A stretch of 64,000 nucleotides of DNA, from NCBI RefSeq assembly GCF_001458255.1, contig NZ_CYSB01000039.1, positions 1 through 64,000 on the forward strand. Reading direction: 5' to 3'. Below are positions 38,644 through 46,783 of the stretch, piece by piece. The DNA comes from Thalassovita autumnalis (lineage in GTDB: Bacteria; Pseudomonadota; Alphaproteobacteria; Rhodobacterales; Rhodobacteraceae). Every line of letters begins with the position of its first letter. Position 1 is the first letter of the stretch. The position numbers were made by a program, and so were the translations under genes. The notes under the pieces were generated by a model. It was not told where the DNA came from, ran no database searches, and worked only from the letters and a program-made list of their open reading frames with translations.

Positions 38644-39276
38644 TCATGTGGTGCGTGCAGTAAGCGACCCCACGATGATGCGAAATGGCACAAGTGCCAA
38701 CAAAGCCAGCGACAGTTTCACCAACCAGTCCGCGAAACCCAGCGACACCCAGAGCGGTGCAACCGGACCTGCGCCCAGCAGCGGCAGCATTTCACCGGCC
38801 CAGGACACATCATTGCCCGGCTCGATGAAGGTCAGCGCGCCCGAGAATGCAATGGTGAAGAAGATCGCGGTGTCGAGCGACGACCCAATCAAGGTCGAGG
38901 CCAGAGGCGCCCGCCACCATGCGCCTTCACGCAGGCGGTTGAAGACCGCAACGTCGGTCAGTTGCGCCACCAGGAAGGCGGTGCCAGATCCAATAGCGAT
39001 ACGCAGCGTGACCGCCGGATAGGTGTAGCCATCGCCCTGCAGCATAATCTGCGTGCCGATGAGCGAGCAGATCACACCAACGATGAAACCGGCGACAACA
39101 ACGCGACGGGCCGGGCCCACGCCATAGACGCGGTTCATCACGTCAGTGACGAGGAATGCGATCGGATAGGTAAAGGCGCCCCAGGTCAGCCATTGGCCGT
39201 ACAGGAATTGCACCAGGATGTTTGAGGCGACAACAACGGCCGCCATGGCAAGAATGCCAGGGAGATATTTGTTCAT
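38644..39276 (-). CDS. yhhQ: Queuosine precursor transporter YhhQ
   Basis: The 210-residue inner-membrane protein of the VUT/ECF-like family has about six hydrophobic helices. It shows the family stretch TYPIAFLVTDVMNRVYG, with the acid-Asn pair, and IGSSLDTAIFFTIAF. YhhQ imports queuine or preQ bases used to modify tRNA wobble guanine. The ATG at 39276 is preferred to an in-frame TTG seven codons earlier; the ribosome site is weak. It lies upstream of the candidate structured RNA and arfB on the same strand, which adds a translation-related neighbourhood. Confidence 0.9.
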   Translation of the reverse strand: MNKYLPGILAMAAVVVASNILVQFLYGQWLTWGAFTYPIAFLVTDVMNRVYGVGPARRVVVAGFIVGVICSLIGTQIMLQGDGYTYPAVTLRIAIGSGTAFLVAQLTDVAVFNRLREGAWWRAPLASTLIGSSLDTAIFFTIAFSGALTFIEPGNDVSWAGEMLPLLGAGPVAPLWVSLGFADWLVKLSLALLALVPFRIIVGSLTARTT

Positions 39277-39342
39277 GTCAGTTTTCCGTTTTGACAAGGT
39301 AGCGGCGACTTGGCCCCTTTTTCATAAAGGGACGGGCGGCGT

Positions 39343-40281
39343 TTAAAGGCTCGCAACCATCTTGGCAAGGGGTTTGACGGCGCTTTGGGCCTTGGGTTCC
39401 GTCAGGACATATTCGACGATTTCGCTGGTCTGAAAGAACTTGAAGTTATCATCAGCCACCATCGTCAGACGGATTTGCCCGGTGTCATCGCGCCAGACGG
39501 ACAGGCCTTCGAGGTTGTCATGCCGCCCCACCGCCGTGGTCAGCAGGCGCTCACCCACCGGGTCAAAGGCGCCAAGATCAAATCGGCGCAACTGGCTGCG
39601 AAAGCCGATGCCGCTGAACTTACGCTCCAGCAGGTAAAACTTGCCATCCGGGCCAAAGTCCGCCGCGACAGGGTCGAAGCCATCCACCGGCGCGATGAAA
39701 AAAAGGATCTGCCATCCCTTTGACGTCAAACGGTAAAGCGGCAGGCCATCGCGGTTCTTCGGGCTGGATTCAGGCACGGTGTAGATCTGACCGCGCCGAT
39801 CAATCGCCAGTGCCTCCATCCCGGCATTGCCATAAAACGTGCGAAAATCGGGATGCTGCGGCAGCTGTTTTGCGGCCCCAAAGGCGCGATCATATCGCCA
39901 GACTTGGTTCAATCGTTCGGTGCTGACAAATAACGTCCCGTCCGGGCGCAGCGCCAGGCCTTCGGAATCCCTATGTCGCGCTTTCAGGGTCATGCCCTTG
40001 GGCAGTTTCAACGGCTCATGGCGCAGCAGTTCCACACCAGAGATCCGGCCATTTTCGCGGCTCAGACGTCCCTGCAACAGGATCATCCGATCGGTCAGCG
40101 CAAGAAAATCACGACCGTTATCTGCCAGTTCCAGCGCGGACAGCCCGCCGAAACCAGCAAACTGTTCTTTCCAGACAACACGCGATTCGAACTGCAGCTT
40201 GGAAAAGGTCTGTGCGCTACCCGCAAACGTGAAGGCCAGCCCGATCAGCGCCGCTAGCGCGATTGCAAAACGTTTACGCAT
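39343..40281 (-). CDS. Esterase-like activity of phytase family protein, exported
   Basis: The 312-residue protein has a signal peptide (residues 1-23, ending GSAQ) and a beta-propeller-like body. The pattern matches the phytase-like esterase family (PF13449): FGGLSALELADNGRDFLALTDR, RDSEGLALRPDGTLFVSTER, GMEALAIDRRGQIYTVPE and DNLEGLSVWRDDTGQIRLTMVADDN at regular spacing. It is presumably periplasmic. A phosphoesterase activity is suggested by the family name only. Its first 28 bases overlap the 3' end of mepA, so the two are translated in close sequence. Confidence 0.88.
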   Translation of the reverse strand: MRKRFAIALAALIGLAFTFAGSAQTFSKLQFESRVVWKEQFAGFGGLSALELADNGRDFLALTDRMILLQGRLSRENGRISGVELLRHEPLKLPKGMTLKARHRDSEGLALRPDGTLFVSTERLNQVWRYDRAFGAAKQLPQHPDFRTFYGNAGMEALAIDRRGQIYTVPESSPKNRDGLPLYRLTSKGWQILFFIAPVDGFDPVAADFGPDGKFYLLERKFSGIGFRSQLRRFDLGAFDPVGERLLTTAVGRHDNLEGLSVWRDDTGQIRLTMVADDNFKFFQTSEIVEYVLTEPKAQSAVKPLAKMVASL

Positions 40282-41201
40282 TGGGCAGGCAAGCTCGCCA
40301 TTGTGAGTTCTTTTCTGGGTTTGGGTTTCGGCGCGTTGGGATCAACCGGCGGCGGTGGCGGCGGGTTCAAAATGTCCTGCACCCAGCTTTCTGCCGCTTC
40401 ACAGCCGTCGCCCGCAGGAATGGGCGCCTGATCTTTACAGCCTTTCACACCCTTCGGGCAGGAGAGGCGCACGTGGAAATGATAGTGATGTCCCCACCAG
40501 GGCCGGATTTTGCGCAGCCAACTGCGATCGCCTTTGGCGTCTTTGCACATCTGCACCTTGGCCCCCGGGAAGACAAAGATCCGGGCAACCCGCGGATCAG
40601 AGGCCGCGGCTTTCAGCACCTCTTGATGTTGCGCAGTCCAGAAACCGTTCACATAGGCGCCCTTGGCCCGGCGCAGCGAGATGGATGAGATGTTTTCCCG
40701 CTCCGCCTCTGTCAGGTCCAGACGGGTGGGCGGCAGCATCCAGATATCAGCATCCAGCCCCAATTGGTGACTGCGATGCCCGCTGAGCATCGGACCACCA
40801 CGCGGTTGGCTGATGTCACCGATATAAAGCCCCTCCCACCCCGGCAGGGTGGCGGCCTTGGCCGAAAGGTCTTTCAGAAAATCGATGGTGTCAGGATGGC
40901 CCCAATTGCGGTTGCGGCTGAGCCGCATTGCCTGCCAAGTGGGCCCAGTTTCCGGCAGTTCCTCTGCCCCGGCGATACAGCCATTGGCGTAGCTGCCATG
41001 GGGCTTTGGCGCCTGCTGCGATCCTTGTGCCTTTGCCCCAAACAGCTGTTTGGCGGGCACTTTTCGCATTTCGGCGGGGATTTCCTGCTGGCTGGCAAGG
41101 GTCACCTGGCGGTCCTCGCCGCCCATACAGGCGGTGAGCACTGCGGTCAGTGCGATCAGCCCCGTGATCAGCCCGGCGCGTTTTCTGACTGGTCTTGCCA
41201 T
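40254..41201 (-). CDS. mepA: Penicillin-insensitive murein DD-endopeptidase
   Basis: The 315-residue LAS-type metallopeptidase cuts D-Ala to meso-DAP cross-links in peptidoglycan. Zinc ligands appear in LSGHRSHQLGLDADIW (His and Asp) and in WWGHHYHFHVRLSCP. The N terminus has a signal with LTAC, so it should be a lipoprotein, unlike the soluble E. coli MepA. Four cysteines (NGC, MC, SC, GC) probably form disulfides. A Pro-rich segment (PPPPPPVDP) follows the catalytic part. Its 5' end overlaps the upstream MFS gene by 34 bases and its 3' end overlaps the phytase-like gene by 28. Confidence 0.92.
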   Translation of the reverse strand: MARPVRKRAGLITGLIALTAVLTACMGGEDRQVTLASQQEIPAEMRKVPAKQLFGAKAQGSQQAPKPHGSYANGCIAGAEELPETGPTWQAMRLSRNRNWGHPDTIDFLKDLSAKAATLPGWEGLYIGDISQPRGGPMLSGHRSHQLGLDADIWMLPPTRLDLTEAERENISSISLRRAKGAYVNGFWTAQHQEVLKAAASDPRVARIFVFPGAKVQMCKDAKGDRSWLRKIRPWWGHHYHFHVRLSCPKGVKGCKDQAPIPAGDGCEAAESWVQDILNPPPPPPVDPNAPKPKPRKELTMASLPAQCVNVLQSR

Positions 41202-42520
41202 GCGGGTTGGTCCCCTTCTGGTTTCACCCAGCGTAGCAAGATCAGACCCAAAAGGAAAAGCGCGATAAGCGGAGAAACGCCAAGTTGCTGGCTGCCCGTC
41301 GCTGCCGTTGCCACACCAATGAGCGCAGGTGCCAGGAACGAGGTCGCTTTGCCCGCCAAAGCATAGAGGCCGAAGCTTTCCGCCATCTTTTCGGGATTGG
41401 CCTGACGCACCATCATGGTCCGGCTGGCCGATTGGATCACGCCACCCGCGGCACCGATCAGCGCGCCCAGAACATAAAAGGCGATGTCAGGCAGTTTTGA
41501 GCCCTCCGCAACCGGGACGCCATAGACGCTGTCGCGAGACACAAAAACGATTGAGATCGCAACGAAGCTCAGCACCAGAATACAGAGCGTGATCACTGGC
41601 TTGGGACCAAAGCGCGCGTCAGCACGCCCCCCAACCCAGGCAAAAATCGCGCCCGAGATGATCGCCAGAATGCCGAAGATACCGGTGTCCACGACGCTCC
41701 ACTTCAGCACACCGGCCGCGTAGATGCCGCCGAAGGTGTACATGCCGTTCAGCGCATCGCGGTAGAACATCGAACTGCCCAGATAAGCAAAAAGCGATGG
41801 CGTCTGTGGCAGGCCTTTCAGCGTTCCGGCCAGGCTGGTCAGCGCGCCTTTGACGGCCCCTTTTGCCGCTTTGGCTGGTTTAGGATCGCGCACCCAAAGG
41901 AAGAAGGGGACCATAAAGACGATGTACCAGATCGCGGTCAGCGGCCCGACAAAACGCGTGCCTTCACGCGCTTCGGCGTCCAGTCCCAGCGCGGGGGACA
42001 GGCCGACAAAGGTTTTGCCAGTTGCTGCGCTTTCGGCAAAGAACACCAGCATCACCACCAGCGCAACCAAGCCACCCAGATAGCCAAAGGCCCAGCCGTT
42101 GCCCGAGATTTTGCCGATCTCTTCTTTGCTGCCCAGATCCGGCAGCATGGAGTTGGTGAAAATCGTCGCGAATTCCATCCCGATCATGCCAATGGCAAAC
42201 AGGAACAGGGTTGTGGTCAGATCAAAACTGTCCGGCGCGGCGAACCACAGCCCGAAGGAGCCGATCACATACATCAGCGAAAAGCCCCAGATCCAGCGCA
42301 GGCGGTTGCCCCCCGCATCCGCAAGGGCCCCAAGGATCGGTGCCAGCAGTGCAATGACAAAACCGGCGGCGGCAATGCCAAAGGCCCAGGCCGCCTGTGC
42401 CTCTGCCCCATCACCGATCAATTCCTGAACGTATGGTGCAAAAATGAAAGTAATCAGAAGTGTGTTGTAAGGCTGTGACGCCCAGTCAAAGAAAAACCAT
42501 CCCCAGATGCGCTTGCGCAT
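41168..42520 (-). CDS. MFS transporter of the UMF1 (Atg22-like) family
   Basis: The 450-residue inner-membrane protein has twelve hydrophobic helices and the family start WGWFFFDWASQPYNTLLITFIFAPY at residues 5-29. It also shows PILGALADAGGNRLRWIW after helix 2 and a large central loop (DPKPAKAAKGAVKG). The eukaryotic relative Atg22 exports amino acids from the vacuole; bacterial substrates are unknown. The start at 42520 has GAGGGGCGAG upstream. Its end overlaps mepA by 34 bases, so MFS, mepA and the phytase-like gene form one unit. Confidence 0.9.
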   Translation of the reverse strand: MRKRIWGWFFFDWASQPYNTLLITFIFAPYVQELIGDGAEAQAAWAFGIAAAGFVIALLAPILGALADAGGNRLRWIWGFSLMYVIGSFGLWFAAPDSFDLTTTLFLFAIGMIGMEFATIFTNSMLPDLGSKEEIGKISGNGWAFGYLGGLVALVVMLVFFAESAATGKTFVGLSPALGLDAEAREGTRFVGPLTAIWYIVFMVPFFLWVRDPKPAKAAKGAVKGALTSLAGTLKGLPQTPSLFAYLGSSMFYRDALNGMYTFGGIYAAGVLKWSVVDTGIFGILAIISGAIFAWVGGRADARFGPKPVITLCILVLSFVAISIVFVSRDSVYGVPVAEGSKLPDIAFYVLGALIGAAGGVIQSASRTMMVRQANPEKMAESFGLYALAGKATSFLAPALIGVATAATGSQQLGVSPLIALFLLGLILLRWVKPEGDQPAWQDQSENAPG

Positions 42521-42602
42521 GTCTCGCCCCTCAAAAATTCTCTCTTCCCCAGTGGGGTTATGGCAGGCGAAATGTAACGCTGGCAAGTCTATCTTGGACT
42601 GA

Positions 42603-42636
42603 ACCGCCCTGCCCTTAGGGGAAGGGGGCGGGCGGT
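42603..42636. other. Stem-loop downstream of the thioesterase gene
   Basis: ACCGCCC and GGGCGGT (7 bp) enclose CCC-TTAG-GGG. It lies ten bases past the minus-strand thioesterase stop; the T-run that would make a classical terminator is missing. Confidence 0.45.
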
Positions 42637-42646
42637 GCCAGCAGCC

Positions 42647-43177
42647 TTATTGCGGCGGCCAGGGGCGGTTGTCTTCGGCGGCAAGCCACTGTTTGACCCA
42701 ACCCGGCAGTTCCTGATTGGCGGCCTCAGATCCGACATCCAGCCGCACCACCTCGGGGGAGATCATGCCATTGCGATCGGTAACCGCCGTGCGAAAGACC
42801 GCGTGGTTGGCGCATTCGCCATTTGCCTTCCAGATCTGCTGATCGATGTAGAAAAACCGATCATCCCAGCCCAGCCCCTTGGTGCGCATCTCAAACCGTT
42901 CAAACGGGCGCAACCGGCGGCGATAGCGCACACATACACCGGCCACGGCCAAGCCCCAACCATTGCGGCGCAGCGACTTCATCAAACCCGCGCGCATCCC
43001 CATGGTGAAACGACCCAGATCATAAAGCATCAGGGTGCGGCCATTGTTCAGCTCCATGAACTGATCGATGTCCCAGGGCCAGACCCGGTGGTGCGAGATA
43101 TGGGTATCGTTGAAGTCCAGCGGGGCGGCGTTGCGGAATTTCACGAATTCTTTGAGCAGGCGCAGAAAGGGGTACAT
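42647..43177 (-). CDS. Acyl-CoA thioesterase-like hot-dog protein
   Basis: The 176-residue cytoplasmic protein resembles the THEM6/4HBT-like thioesterase family. HHRVWPWDIDQFMELNNGRTLMLYDLGR at residues 29-56 is the family start, with the DID and NNGR pair at the active site. It is followed by VCVRYRRRLRPFERFEMRTKGLGWDDRFFYIDQQIW in the second hot-dog strand set. It probably hydrolyses an acyl-CoA or modifies a fatty-acid chain; the substrate is unknown. The gene is a single unit, divergent from yggT. Confidence 0.86.
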   Translation of the reverse strand: MYPFLRLLKEFVKFRNAAPLDFNDTHISHHRVWPWDIDQFMELNNGRTLMLYDLGRFTMGMRAGLMKSLRRNGWGLAVAGVCVRYRRRLRPFERFEMRTKGLGWDDRFFYIDQQIWKANGECANHAVFRTAVTDRNGMISPEVVRLDVGSEAANQELPGWVKQWLAAEDNRPWPPQ

Positions 43178-43339
43178 GCGGCAGGTCCTGTTACGACGAG
43201 AGGAGGTTTTCTGAACCGCTCAGTTTAATTTTACCCCACCAAGGTCAACCAAAACCCCGCGTCAACATGCGCTGCAGACTTGCGCCAGAGGCTTCTGGCG
43301 CTTACCTCTTGTCGGAACGTTCAATTTGAGGTCCTGCCT

Positions 43340-43627
43340 ATGCTGTCCCTGATCCAGATCCTTCTGCTGGTGCTTGATATTCTTTGGTTCTTCCTGATCG
43401 CCCATGTGATCATGTCCTGGCTGATCAACTTTCAGGTTCTCAACGTCCGGCAGCAGCTGGTGGGCCAGATCTGGTACATGTTGAACCGCATTCTGGAACC
43501 CATCTACACCCCCGTGCGCCGCATTCTGCCCCCGATGAGCGGCATCGATCTGGCGCCGCTGGTGGTTCTGGTCGGCATCTACGCCATCCGCATCATCCTG
43601 ATGAACAACATCTCGGCCTTCTATTAA
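43340..43627 (+). CDS. YggT family membrane protein
   Basis: The 95-residue inner-membrane protein has two hydrophobic segments (residues 4-27 and 68-90) around a conserved amphipathic loop with WYMLNRILEPIYTPVRRILPPMSGIDLAPLV at about 45-75, the YggT signature. YggT proteins are linked to osmotic stress in E. coli and to cell division or chloroplast nucleoid organisation in relatives, without a proven mechanism. The start at 43340 (MLSLIQ) has GAGG upstream. recQ follows on the same strand after 134 bases. Confidence 0.88.
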   Translation: MLSLIQILLLVLDILWFFLIAHVIMSWLINFQVLNVRQQLVGQIWYMLNRILEPIYTPVRRILPPMSGIDLAPLVVLVGIYAIRIILMNNISAFY

Positions 43628-43761
43628 GCCGACGCGCGACGGGCATCTGCGCCAACACGTGACGGATGAATTTGACAGGTCCGGTCTTCCGGGCTTGTCC
43701 CCCTAGCCTTGGTATGGGAAAACTGCTGCAAGAGCAGATATAGACAATCTTGCAGGAAACC

Positions 43762-45801
43762 ATGCCAAGCGCTGCCACGCTTCTGAGCGATTATTTTGGC
43801 TTTGACGCCTTCCGCCCCGGGCAGGAAGAGGTTGTTGAAGCTGTTGCCAATGGCCAGAACACCCTGGCCATTATGCCCACGGGTGGGGGCAAATCCCTGT
43901 GTTTCCAATTGCCTGCCCTGATGCGCGACGGCGTCACTGTTGTGATCTCCCCGCTGATTGCTTTGATGCGCGATCAGGTGCGGGGCCTGCGCGAAGCCGG
44001 GATTGAAGCTGGCGCGCTGACCTCTGGCAACACGCAGGAAGAAACCGATCAGGTCTGGCAGGCGCTGGAAGAAGAGCGGTTGAAGCTGCTCTATATCGCG
44101 CCGGAACGGCTGAGCGCCGGGTCGGCCCTGGGAATGCTGCGGCGGATCAACGTCAATCTAATCGCCGTGGATGAGGCACATTGTGTCAGCCAATGGGGGC
44201 ATGATTTCCGCCCCGACTATCTGCGCATTGGCGAATTGCGCCGTACGCTTGGCGTGCCTCTGGCGGCCTTCACCGCCACCGCAGATGCCGAAACCCAGGC
44301 TGAGATCGTCAATCGCCTGTTTGATGGCGAACAGCCCGCCACCTTCCTACGCGGCTTTGACCGGCCCAACATCCATCTGGCCTTTGCTGCCAAGAACAAC
44401 CCGCGCACCCAGATTTTGAACTTTGCCGCCGCCCGCAAAGGCCAGTCCGGCATTGTTTATTGTGGCACCCGTTCGAAAACCGAAAAGCTGGCCGCCGCCC
44501 TGCGCGAAAACGGCCATGCCGCCGCGCATTATCACGGCGGGATGGAGGCCGAGGATCGCCGCATCACCGAAGCGCGGTTCCAGAAAGAGGATGGGCTGAT
44601 CGTGGTGGCCACCGTGGCCTTTGGTATGGGGGTGGATAAGCCCGATATCCGCTGGGTCGCCCACGCGGATCTGCCGAAATCCATCGAAGCCTATTATCAG
44701 GAAATCGGTCGCGCAGGCCGCGATGGTGGACCAGCGGAAACACTGACGCTGTTCGGCCCCGATGACATCCGCCTGCGCCGCAACCAGATTGACGAAGGCC
44801 TTGCTCCACCCGAACGCCGCATGGCCGATCACGCACGGCTGAACGCATTGCTGGGTCTGGCCGAGGCCTTGGAATGTCGGCGCAATAATCTGCTGGGGTA
44901 TTTTGGTGAGACCGAAGTGACCTGCGGTAAATGCGACCTCTGTGATACTCCGCCGGAGCTGTTTGACGGCACCCAACCGGTGCGTATGGCGCTGTCAGCG
45001 ATCCTGCGCACGGAGGAATGGTATGGTTCCGGTCACCTGATTGAGATCCTGCTGGGCAACACCAACGACCGCATCCGCGCCCGTGGGCATGACGACCTGC
45101 CGACCTTTGGGGTGGGCAAGGCCTATACCCGACCGCAATGGCAGGCGATTTTCAGGCAGATGATGGGGCATGACCTGATCCGCCCTGATCCCGAACGCCA
45201 CGGTGCCCTGCGCATGACAGACACCGCGCTGCCGATCCTGCGCGATCAGGAAAAGATCACCCTGCGCAAGGACAGCATCACCTCAGCCAAACGCCGTCCC
45301 GCCGTGAAGGCGCTGGTCAGCGAAGAAGACGCGCCGCTGCTCTCGGCGCTGAAGGCCAAACGTCGGGCGCTGGCCGAGGCCGGCAACGTGCCACCCTATG
45401 TGATCTTCAACGACCGCACCCTGATCGAAATGGCCGAGACGCGTCCGACCAATCTGGACGGCATGGCACGGATCAACGGGGTGGGCGCCAAGAAGCTGGA
45501 ACGCTATGGCGCCGATTTCCTGGCCATCATCACCGGCACGGTTGAGGACGTGCACCCGCAACGGCGCAAACTGGCGGGCCGTGAGGCCGGGTCGCTTTAT
45601 GATCGTCTGCTGGAAGTGCAGGCCGATCTGAGCCGCGGACCGGAAGGGCTGGATAAGCCGCTCAGCTGTTCCGCGTCGCTGCTGGCGAAGGTCGCGCAGA
45701 TGAAACCGCAGGACCCTTCTGCGATGGAACGATTGCTGGGGGACAAACGCGCCGAAAGATTTGCTGCGGCTTTTCTGGACGTTGTGCTTGAAGCCGGTTA
45801 G
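43762..45801 (+). CDS. recQ: ATP-dependent DNA helicase RecQ
   Basis: The 679-residue 3'-5' helicase has the full RecQ plan. The helicase core has Walker A MPTGGGKS (residues 38-45), DEAH (137-140) and GRAGRDG motif VI. A zinc site is formed by cysteines in ALECRRNN and TCGKCDLC. A winged-helix domain (about 410-500) and a C-terminal HRDC domain (about 525-600) with VIFNDRTLIEMAETRP follow. It unwinds recombination and fork intermediates in the RecF pathway. The start at 43762 has AGGAAAC upstream. The C-terminal 80 residues after HRDC have no clear family match. Confidence 0.95.
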   Translation: MPSAATLLSDYFGFDAFRPGQEEVVEAVANGQNTLAIMPTGGGKSLCFQLPALMRDGVTVVISPLIALMRDQVRGLREAGIEAGALTSGNTQEETDQVWQALEEERLKLLYIAPERLSAGSALGMLRRINVNLIAVDEAHCVSQWGHDFRPDYLRIGELRRTLGVPLAAFTATADAETQAEIVNRLFDGEQPATFLRGFDRPNIHLAFAAKNNPRTQILNFAAARKGQSGIVYCGTRSKTEKLAAALRENGHAAAHYHGGMEAEDRRITEARFQKEDGLIVVATVAFGMGVDKPDIRWVAHADLPKSIEAYYQEIGRAGRDGGPAETLTLFGPDDIRLRRNQIDEGLAPPERRMADHARLNALLGLAEALECRRNNLLGYFGETEVTCGKCDLCDTPPELFDGTQPVRMALSAILRTEEWYGSGHLIEILLGNTNDRIRARGHDDLPTFGVGKAYTRPQWQAIFRQMMGHDLIRPDPERHGALRMTDTALPILRDQEKITLRKDSITSAKRRPAVKALVSEEDAPLLSALKAKRRALAEAGNVPPYVIFNDRTLIEMAETRPTNLDGMARINGVGAKKLERYGADFLAIITGTVEDVHPQRRKLAGREAGSLYDRLLEVQADLSRGPEGLDKPLSCSASLLAKVAQMKPQDPSAMERLLGDKRAERFAAAFLDVVLEAG

Positions 45802-45855
45802 AACGATTCTAAGTTAGAGACAGACCAGACCAAACCGCAAGGATCCAACGCTGCC

Positions 45856-46632
45856 ATGCTGATCACCGTTTCGCCCGCCAAAAAGATGGACATGACCCCG
45901 GTTGAGGGCATCAAGACCACCAAAATGCGGTTTCCTGAACGGGCGGCAGAGCTGGCAGAAGTGGCGCGCGATCTATCCGTCGCGGACCTGATGAAGCTGA
46001 TGAAAATTTCTGAAGCTCTGGGCAAGCTGAACGCCGAACGCTTTGCCAACTATGGCGCGCAGGAAACGAAGGCAGCGGCACTGGCTTTTGCCGGCGACAC
46101 CTATCAGGGACTTGAAGCCTCCTCGCTTGAGGCCGAAGAACTGGCTTGGGCACAGGACCATTTCTGCATTCTGTCCGGTCTTTACGGTCTGCTGCGCCCG
46201 CTGGACGCGATTGAGCCCTACCGTCTGGAAATGGGCAGCCGCCTGGAGAACCCGCGCGGCAAGAACCTCTATGAATATTGGGGCAGCGATATCGCCGAGG
46301 CGCTGAACGCGCAGGCTGAGGTGATTGACACCGACACGCTGATCAACTGTGCCAGCCAGGAATACTTTGGCGCAGTGGATCTGAAAGCGCTGAAACCGCA
46401 GGTGATCACGCCTGTGTTCATGGAAGAGAAGGCCGGCGTGCCGAAAATCGTCAGCTTCTACGCCAAACGGGCGCGTGGGTCGATGGCGCGGTTCATCATC
46501 CAGAACCGTCTGGTCGATCCGCAGGCGATCAAGGATTTTGACCTTGGCGGTTACCAGTTCCAGCCGGATCTGACCGAGGGCAACAACTGGGTCTTCCTGC
46601 GGGATGAGGCCGCTCAGGCCAAAGCCGCCTGA
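45856..46632 (+). CDS. yaaA: Peroxide stress protein YaaA (DUF328/UPF0246)
   Basis: The 258-residue cytoplasmic protein begins MLITVSPAKKMDM and has the family blocks QGLEASSLEAEELAWAQDHFCILSGLYGLLRPLDAIEPYRLEMGSRL over residues 78-124 and SFYAKRARGSMARFII further on. In E. coli, YaaA lowers free intracellular iron during peroxide stress and binds DNA with a helix-hairpin-helix fold; the OxyR link is not visible here. It follows recQ by 54 bases on the same strand, so the two may be co-transcribed as genome-protection genes. Confidence 0.93.
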   Translation: MLITVSPAKKMDMTPVEGIKTTKMRFPERAAELAEVARDLSVADLMKLMKISEALGKLNAERFANYGAQETKAAALAFAGDTYQGLEASSLEAEELAWAQDHFCILSGLYGLLRPLDAIEPYRLEMGSRLENPRGKNLYEYWGSDIAEALNAQAEVIDTDTLINCASQEYFGAVDLKALKPQVITPVFMEEKAGVPKIVSFYAKRARGSMARFIIQNRLVDPQAIKDFDLGGYQFQPDLTEGNNWVFLRDEAAQAKAA

Positions 46633-46783
46633 TCCCCGGACAGATTAATCGAAAATATCAGCGGGGGTCTGAGCCGGATTCCGCGCCCCGGCATCGACCG
46701 GTGGAAACCCCACCTTGCTGATTCGGCCTGTGGCTGGCAGCATTCTCTTCATATTCAGGGCATTGGATTTGAGGAGGATCTTC

